A stretch of 10,236 bases of DNA from Thiotrichaceae bacterium (GTDB lineage Bacteria; Pseudomonadota; Gammaproteobacteria; Thiotrichales; Thiotrichaceae). Shown here piece after piece: positions 6,602 to 10,236 of this stretch. The notes beneath the pieces are model-generated. The model was not told where the DNA came from and made no database searches. It worked only from the letters and a program-made list of their open reading frames with translations. The position numbers and the translations under genes are program-made. Each line of letters opens with the position of its first letter. Positions within the stretch are counted from its first letter, which is position 1. The DNA is taken from assembly GCA_027008885.1 (NCBI GenBank), contig JALVDQ010000250.1, forward strand, positions 1 to 10,236. The letters run 5' to 3'.

Positions 6602-7058
6602 ACTCGCCTTTGCAGAAAAAGACAATTATGCACGCTGCATAAATTCTGCAATCTACTCACTTGCAATGAGAGAACACTCTCGTCAGGAAATCTATAACAA
6701 ACTTTGTCGCAAAGATTTTTCCGAGAATGTCGATCTAAACAAGTTACTGGACGAACTGGAAGCGAATAACTATCTTAATGAAGAGCGTTTTACCGAGAGT
6801 TTTATCCGCTCAAGATCGCAGCGAGGTCAAGGCACACTAAAAATTATCAATGAACTGCGCAGGCGCGGAATTAAGCCCGAGTTAATAAATCGCTGCATGG
6901 CAGAATCCGGAATAGACTGGCTCAGCCTGGCAAAAGAACAACGCAAAAAGAAATTTGGTAACGCAATGCCTTTGGATTTTAAGGAAAAAACACGCCAAAT
7001 GAGGTTCTTGTCCGCTCGGGGTTTTGACGCTGATATTATTAGAGACAGTTTTAAATAA
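6594..7058 (+). CDS. recX: RecA regulatory protein RecX
   Basis: Small cytoplasmic inhibitor of RecA that binds in the filament groove and limits its extension. The 154 residues are all-helical, with the three tandem three-helix repeats expected of Rec[43 protein letters not shown] with [16 protein letters not shown], and a C-terminal part ending [16 protein letters not shown]. The start is GTG (6594), overlapping the recA stop; AGAGG (6583-6587) lies 6 bases upstream, so RecX is made from the recA transcript, probably at a lower level through coupling and the GTG start. In many gammaproteobacteria alaS follows; here the repeat region begins instead. Confidence 0.92.
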   Translation: MTKLAFAEKDNYARCINSAIYSLAMREHSRQEIYNKLCRKDFSENVDLNKLLDELEANNYLNEERFTESFIRSRSQRGQGTLKIINELRRRGIKPELINRCMAESGIDWLSLAKEQRKKKFGNAMPLDFKEKTRQMRFLSARGFDADIIRDSFK

Positions 7059-7099
7059 TCCGCAATTTGCAGATCGCCCATGGAAATTTTCCAATAATC

Positions 7100-7130
7100 A
7101 AAAATATGTAAAAAAAAAACGGGGGGGGGG
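7100..7130 (+). repeat. Boundary copy of the dispersed repeat with A10-C-G10 tract
   Basis: The sequence runs from an A/T tract into ten A (7110-7119), a single C, and ten G (7121-7130). It corresponds to the A/T tract plus G-run seen at the edges of the 177-bp units (compare 7269-7291). Homopolymers of this length are prone to slippage and to sequencing error. Confidence 0.75.
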
Positions 7131-7300
7131 ATGTACATGGGTAGCAGAGGACAGAGGGCAGAAGACAGTACCGTAGCCCGTATGAAGCCTTGCGGAATAC
7201 GGGAAACGCGGGCTACATGGGTTGTTGTTCTCTACTCTCATGTTTCGTTCCTCAATACAGTCTACGCAAAAATATATAAAAAACAGGGGGGATGGGTATG
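7131..7300 (+). repeat. Dispersed repeat, third copy in the opposite orientation
   Basis: Matches the reverse complement of the units at 2394-2747: a purine stretch (CAGAGGACAGAGGGCAGAAG), the hairpin CCCGTAT/ATACGGG (7177-7203), CGTTCCTCAATACAG, then AAAAATATATAAAAAACAGG and a G-run followed by ATGGGTATG. The middle (about 7217-7243) is shorter and diverged. In this copy the hairpin has an additional outer stem, GTAGCCCG (7173-7180) with CGGGCTAC (7209-7216), giving a larger REP-like palindrome. Open frames here are repeat-derived and not called as genes. Confidence 0.8.
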
Positions 7301-7328
7301 GTACATATCAACATCACAGCAGAAGCTG

Positions 7329-7520
7329 CTAATGATATTGTCGCCCTTGGGTAATCCCGAAAATTTGTTCAAGATTCATTTCTGCGATTAAATTATCCAC
7401 TGCCTGTTGTCCATGATTTCTACCTACTTCAGCAAGGATCAGGGTAACCGCATTGCGGTTATAGCCTGTTCCCAGGCTGATTTGCAGGGCGATTAGTTCG
7501 CGTGCTCTTTCTAAAGTCAT
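7329..7520 (-). CDS. Small protein of unknown function, 63 residues
   Basis: A 63-residue soluble, mostly helical protein reading like an intact small family: LERARELIALQ (3-13), GTGYNRNAVTLILAEV (17-32), HGQQAVDNLIAEMNLEQIFGI (36-56). I have the impression of having seen similar short proteins in other gammaproteobacteria (with GYNRN and HGQ..VD.LI..), but I cannot give a family name or function. The start is ATG at 7520, with AGGA (7532-7529) 8 bases before it. No membrane segment, signal peptide or metal motif is present. It sits alone between the inverted repeat copy and the exbB promoter region. The opposite strand of this stretch has no better reading frame. Confidence 0.6.
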   Translation of the reverse strand: MTLERARELIALQISLGTGYNRNAVTLILAEVGRNHGQQAVDNLIAEMNLEQIFGITQGRQYH

Positions 7521-7530
7521 TTGTCTGGTT

Positions 7531-7542
7531 CCTGGGAGCCTG
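7531..7542. repeat. 12-bp fragment matching the end of the 59-bp hairpin element
   Basis: CCTGGGAGCCTG here equals the inverted right end of the element at 897-955 (its positions 956-945). The next bases, TTGGGAAGAGTG, share TGGGAAGAGT with 863-872, just before that element. It may be a solo end of the same repeat family, lying directly upstream of the 63-residue gene. Confidence 0.4.
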
Positions 7543-7600
7543 CTTGGGAAGAGTGTAAATAAAAAAATTCATATAGTATTAAAAAAGGTTTAGTATCTGG

Positions 7601-7627
7601 CGGATCAATTTCTAATTAATCGGATCA
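7601..7627 (+). promoter_or_regulatory. Direct repeat CGGATCA upstream of exbB
   Basis: CGGATCA occurs at 7601-7607 and 7621-7627, exactly 20 bp apart (about two helical turns), ending 7 bases before the exbB start codon. Paired sites at this spacing can be operator half-sites. The second copy also covers the place of the ribosome site, where only a weak GGA is available. No Fur-box match was found here. Confidence 0.3.
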
Positions 7628-7634
7628 GTCTGAC

Positions 7635-8060
7635 ATGGTTTTTCTTAAGCATAATTTAGATTATATGGTGTTTGGCATACTGGGGCTAATGAGTTTTTTA
7701 ATGCTCTGGTTTGTTATCGAACGCTATATTTTCTACTCGCGTATAAAACTCAGTGAATATCAACATGCTGATCAATTAAATGTCTCGCTGACAAATCATC
7801 TGACTATAATTTCTACAATTGGAGCAAATGCGCCTTATGTCGGGCTATTGGGAACGGTAGTGGGCATCATGCTGACCTTTTATGATATGGGTCAAGGCGG
7901 AAAGGTTGAAGTTCACACTATTATGACAGGGCTGTCGTTGGCATTAAAAGCCACAGCAGCAGGGCTTGCAGTCGCTATTCCGTCGATCATGTTTTATAAC
8001 GGTCTGTTAAGAAAGGTCGATGTTCTTAATGCGAAGTGGCGGGAACTGCAAGAACAGTAA
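7635..8060 (+). CDS. exbB: ExbB, short group 2 form (TonB-system proton channel)
   Basis: Inner-membrane proton-channel subunit that, with ExbD, couples the proton gradient to TonB. The 141 residues match the short ExbB form (group 2, as in Helicobacter and many gammaproteobacteria), which lacks the long N-terminus of E. coli ExbB. It has three membrane segments (about 11-29, 66-84 and 102-122), with charged cytoplasmic parts between and after them. The family's MotA/TolQ/ExbB core is clear: GANAPYVGLLGTVVGIMLTF (63-82) and ALKATAAGLAVAIPSIMFYN (103-122). It is the first gene of exbB-exbD-tonB; exbD begins 19 bp later. A later in-frame ATG (residue 11) would cut into the first membrane segment, so 7635 is used although its ribosome site is weak. 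Confidence 0.9.
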   Translation: MVFLKHNLDYMVFGILGLMSFLMLWFVIERYIFYSRIKLSEYQHADQLNVSLTNHLTIISTIGANAPYVGLLGTVVGIMLTFYDMGQGGKVEVHTIMTGLSLALKATAAGLAVAIPSIMFYNGLLRKVDVLNAKWRELQEQ

Positions 8061-8079
8061 ACCTGAGAACCTTGCTTGC

Positions 8080-8469
8080 ATGAAGCGATTTGATCAAATT
8101 AATGTAATTCCCTTTATTGATATTATGCTGGTATTGTTGGCGATTGTGTTGACAACCGCGACATTTATCTCTCAGGGGTTGATAGAAGTGGATTTGCCTG
8201 AAGCAACAAGCTCGCAATCATTACAGGAAAGTAGCCAGAAAAATCTTGAAATAATTATCAATGCCGAAAACAAGCTTTATTTATCTGACAGGCTTATTGA
8301 TTCAAATGGCTTGTCAAAAGTCTTGCAAAGCCTCGATAAAAATACGCCCATCGTTCTTCGCGTGGACAAACAGGTCGCGTTTGAAAATTTTGTTGAGGTA
8401 ATCGACCTGCTTAAATTAAACCATCTCGAAAAGTTCTCCATTGTTACCATTCAGGGCAAGCGAAAATGA
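8080..8469 (+). CDS. exbD: ExbD (TonB-system energiser subunit)
   Basis: Single-pass inner-membrane partner of ExbB with a periplasmic domain. The 129 residues show the family pattern: a very short cytoplasmic end, then INVIPFIDIMLVLLAIVLTT (7-26), whose Asp14 is the counterpart of the proton-carrying Asp25 of E. coli ExbD, then IEVDLPEA at the start of the periplasmic domain and LEIIINAENKLYLSDRLI, PIVLRVDKQVAFENFVEVIDLLK and FSIVTIQ. The start at 8080 is chosen because the open frame further upstream (from 8020) overlaps exbB and encodes no family sequence; the ribosome site is weak. The stop overlaps the tonB start (ATGA), so ExbD and TonB are probably translationally coupled. Confidence 0.93.
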   Translation: MKRFDQINVIPFIDIMLVLLAIVLTTATFISQGLIEVDLPEATSSQSLQESSQKNLEIIINAENKLYLSDRLIDSNGLSKVLQSLDKNTPIVLRVDKQVAFENFVEVIDLLKLNHLEKFSIVTIQGKRK

Positions 8470-9719
8470 AGAATCACTTAATCGGTTTTATTGTTTCCGC
8501 CTTGCTGCATGCAGGAATTATTAGTGGTGTCGTTGCCTTAAATAAACAGCCTGGAAAAAAACTGGCACCTGAGAATCAGCTTGCCTTGATGGTGGAGATG
8601 TTTAAATCCGAAGCTTCATCTCATCACTCTGTTCCAGATGCTATAGACGATATTGATTTACACTCAGATTATGTTGTGGCTGATCATTTTGTCACGCCTG
8701 CACCATTACCCACGCCAGCAATAAAAAAACAGCTTCTGAAGCCTCAGCCAAAAGAGAAACTTGATAAAAAACCACAGCCAACTGTTAATAGCAAGCCACA
8801 AAATTCTGAACAAAACATAAAAAAGAAGGCGTTAAAAGTAAAAAAATCGCGCCAGCACCTGGTTAAAACTTTCAAAAAACCGCTTGCAAAGAAGAAAACC
8901 AAAAAGAAAAAATTTAAGCGAAAGCCTCAAAAAATAGTCACAAAAAAAATAATAAAGAAGACAAAAAGACCTGCTCCCAAAAGCGTGTTAGCACCAGCAA
9001 AAAGAAAAACAGTCAGGACAAATATTAAAACAAAGACAAAAGTAGCTAAACATCCGACCAAGCCCCCGCTTAGGCACTATGCAGTAAGAAAAATAAATCC
9101 TCAAAGACAATATGCTGGCAGAAGAAAAGCATCTGCTTTTCCCCATAAAAATCTGCAAAAACGCAAGCCTTTAAGGAAACCGCCAAGACCTCATGCCAGA
9201 GCTTATAATAACAGGGCAAGAGGGGCTGTTGTCAGAAAGCAGGCGAGAACAGGCTCGCCAGGGGCTGCAAGAGCCAAGACAAGAACAGGCAGAAAGCAGG
9301 CAGTCACGGTGAAAAGAACGACGACAAGCAATCGTTCTCAAAAGTCACTGGTACCTCAATTACATAAAAAAGAATATCATAATAAAGCCCCCTCCAAAAA
9401 AGTGACTTCTGTAAATGTGCAGCGCCTAAATCAGCAATACAAGGCACGCTTGCAGCAGATTATTGTTTCCAAAAAGAGTTACCCCCGACGTGCACGAAGA
9501 CATGGGCAGCAAGGAAAAGTCACTCTTTCATTCTCTGTTTCACACAGTGGCACAATTACTGATATTAGAGTGCTAAACAGTTCGGGTATACCCGTACTGG
9601 ACAAGGCAAGTATCAAGGCAATTCAACAGACATCAAAAATGCTTCGGTTTTTCCCTGGAATGCCCAAAAAGTCGATGAAGCTTAGTATCACATTAAATTA
9701 TATTTTAAATTCCAGATAG
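8466..9719 (+). CDS. tonB: TonB with an unusually long, strongly basic periplasmic linker
   Basis: Energy-transducing protein that reaches from ExbB-ExbD across the periplasm to outer-membrane receptors. The N-terminal anchor (5-25) contains Ser-x3-His (Ser11, His15), the motif needed for coupling in E. coli TonB. The C-terminal TonB domain (about 323-417) is clear: YPRRARRHGQQGKVTLSFSV, HSGTITDIRVLNSSGIPVLD, and FFPGMPKKSMKLSITLNYIL. At 417 residues it is far longer than E. coli TonB (239). The extra length is linker: residues 116-302 (8811-9371) hold no Asp or Glu and 68 Lys/Arg, counted by eye, instead of the usual alternating Pro-Glu/Pro-Lys. Many AAA runs in this part make it sensitive to indels, but the C-terminal domain is in frame. 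No receptor gene follows. Confidence 0.92.
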   Translation: MKNHLIGFIVSALLHAGIISGVVALNKQPGKKLAPENQLALMVEMFKSEASSHHSVPDAIDDIDLHSDYVVADHFVTPAPLPTPAIKKQLLKPQPKEKLDKKPQPTVNSKPQNSEQNIKKKALKVKKSRQHLVKTFKKPLAKKKTKKKKFKRKPQKIVTKKIIKKTKRPAPKSVLAPAKRKTVRTNIKTKTKVAKHPTKPPLRHYAVRKINPQRQYAGRRKASAFPHKNLQKRKPLRKPPRPHARAYNNRARGAVVRKQARTGSPGAARAKTRTGRKQAVTVKRTTTSNRSQKSLVPQLHKKEYHNKAPSKKVTSVNVQRLNQQYKARLQQIIVSKKSYPRRARRHGQQGKVTLSFSVSHSGTITDIRVLNSSGIPVLDKASIKAIQQTSKMLRFFPGMPKKSMKLSITLNYILNSR

Positions 9720-9862
9720 CATTGAATGCATTAAACCGTAGTAATTCCATAGTAATCATGCAGATAGAATCGAAAATCCAGTTAACCTGGATCAAGGCAC
9801 AGGTCGGAGCAGGCTGAGCATAATCCGACAAGATCGTGGTACTATATTGGTTTACACGGGCT
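9720..9862. other. Non-coding region after tonB with small hairpin
   Basis: No coding sequence is supported. A short hairpin ATCCAG-TTAAC-CTGGAT lies at 9776-9792, without a T-run, and a REP-like palindrome follows. No standard terminator for the tonB operon is visible. Confidence 0.5.
9803..9829. repeat. REP-like palindrome
   Basis: GTCGGA (9803-9808) and TCCGAC (9824-9829) enclose a 15-base core containing GAGCATAA. The element resembles the extragenic palindromes common in proteobacteria and shares the AGCATAATCC word with the hairpin at 2778-2821, pointing to a dispersed family in this genome. Confidence 0.55.
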
Positions 9863-10002
9863 AGGAGTCTGTCCGAAAACTAGAAATTGACTGCAAATCC
9901 CACAAGTTCGTTAAATAGAGCAACTATTCGCCTCTCTTGATAAACTCACCTTATAACAATTCTGAAATTTTCGTTTCAATCCCAGTTCTCGGACAGCCTC
10001 CT
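9863..10002. mobile_element. 140-bp MITE-like element with terminal inverted repeats and 5-bp duplications
   Basis: The ends AGGAGTCTGTCCGAAAACTAG (left, from 9863) and the inverted right end (to 10002) agree at 18 of 21 bases, and similarity extends further with a gap (AAATTGA against GATTGA). The element is flanked on both sides by GGGCT (9858-9862 and 10003-10007), a plausible 5-bp target duplication. It is too short to encode a transposase and contains no sensible protein, so it would be a non-autonomous element moved by a transposase elsewhere. Its right end is 17/17 identical to the left end of the hairpin at 897-955. The matching IS family is not identified here. Confidence 0.6.
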
Positions 10003-10004
10003 GG

Positions 10005-10118
10005 GCTGATATATTAATTGCTGCAACGGCGGCGGTGCATGATTTAACTCTGGTGACACGCAATACAAAAGATTTTGAATCTTGCGGTATTCGTTTATTG
10101 AATCCTTTTATTGAGTGA
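10005..10118 (+). pseudogene. 3' remnant of a VapC-family PIN-domain toxin
   Basis: The open frame gives 37 residues ending in a normal stop: ADILIAATAAVHDLTLVT, then RNTKDFESCGIRLLNPFIE. This is the typical C-terminal end of VapC/FitB-type PIN ribonucleases, including the D-x2-IAA segment with a conserved acidic residue and LVTRN-x2-DF. About 100 N-terminal residues are missing: the match stops at the right end of the MITE-like element, the frame reaches a stop inside it (9963), and there is no start codon or ribosome site. The sequence to the left of the element does not encode the missing part, and no VapB partner is seen. It is therefore a dead fragment. Confidence 0.8.
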
Positions 10119-10236
10119 ACCCCGCAACTCATCAATCATCCCTGTATTGTTCTTTAAGCTACCGAAATAACATGGAAACGCCTGTCATTCCTGTATTTCG
10201 TTTTTCAACGAAAAAAATTAACAAAAAAATAATTGC
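10119..10236. other. Non-coding end of the window
   Basis: No gene is recognised. A weak AT-rich hairpin, TTTCGTT-TTTC-AACGAAA (10196-10213), is present; it has no proper T-run on either strand and may be by chance. The word TCCTGTATT occurs near 10190 and nearly again near 10141. Confidence 0.4.

Noticed and set aside
7059..7099. Terminator after recX
   Set aside because: TGGAAATTTTCCA (7081-7093) is a palindrome without a usable loop, GC-rich stem or T-run, so no terminator is called.
7131..7391. Plus-strand open frame of 86 codons after recX
   Set aside because: It lies within the inverted repeat copy and then antisense to the 63-residue gene; it has no ribosome site beyond the G-run and no family resemblance.
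8020..8079. Upstream extension of exbD to 149 residues
   Set aside because: The extra 20 residues overlap exbB in another frame and match nothing in ExbD; the ATG at 8080 starts exactly where the family sequence starts.
8466..9719. tonB as a histone-like or frameshifted basic protein
   Set aside because: The basic stretch might suggest a nucleoid protein or a sequencing error, but it is framed in one open reading frame by a TonB anchor and a proper TonB C-terminal domain behind exbB-exbD.
9911..10135. Minus-strand open frame of 74 codons
   Set aside because: It crosses the MITE-like element and the antisense of the vapC remnant; the plus-strand reading is clearly VapC-like, so this frame is a shadow.

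Overview
The window looks like a chromosomal segment of a gammaproteobacterium with moderate GC (low-to-mid 40s % by eye). The clearest taxonomic signal is the block pncC-recA-recX, a common proteobacterial order. A lipobox-bearing exported hydrolase and an exbB-exbD-tonB operon add evidence for a Gram-negative envelope. The genus cannot be fixed from this sequence. One core gene, tyrS, reads more like the Bacteroidetes type than the E. coli type, so it may be a transferred copy.

Layout. (1) 1-960: 3' part of a class V aminotransferase (alanine/serine-glyoxylate type), followed by two overlapping hairpins; the second has MITE-like ends. (2) 984-1711: a small zinc-ribbon protein on the minus strand (TTG start), divergent from a dgkA-type lipid kinase. 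(3) 1745-2323: a complete RelB/YafQ-type toxin-antitoxin pair with a visible promoter and a perfect 20-bp palindromic operator. (4) 2324-2817: no gene; two tandem 177-bp repeat units, the start of a third, then a REP-like hairpin that contains the tyrS stop codon. (5) 2818-7058: tyrS (minus), then on the plus strand an SGNH/GDSL lipoprotein, pncC, recA and recX. (6) 7100-7300: a third copy of the 177-bp repeat in the opposite orientation, bordered by an A10-C-G10 tract. (7) 7329-7520: a 63-residue protein on the minus strand. (8) 7635-9719: exbB (short, group 2), exbD and tonB, tightly packed. (9) 9720-10236: no intact gene; a REP-like palindrome, a 140-bp MITE-like element with 5-bp flanking duplications, and a 37-codon vapC 3' remnant directly against its right end.

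How the genes relate. pncC, recA and recX form a DNA-repair/NAD-salvage group. recA has its own promoter, whose -10 overlaps a 13-bp palindrome that could be a non-E. coli-type LexA operator. ExbB, ExbD and TonB form one energy-transducing inner-membrane complex; no receptor gene is present. TonB is the most unusual protein here: 187 consecutive residues of its periplasmic linker contain no Asp or Glu but 68 Lys/Arg. The accessory DNA (177-bp units in opposite orientations, TIR-bearing elements, REP-like hairpins, a toxin-antitoxin pair and a toxin remnant) sits between the core blocks and suggests past rearrangement. I found no rRNA or tRNA gene, no CRISPR array and no transposase gene.
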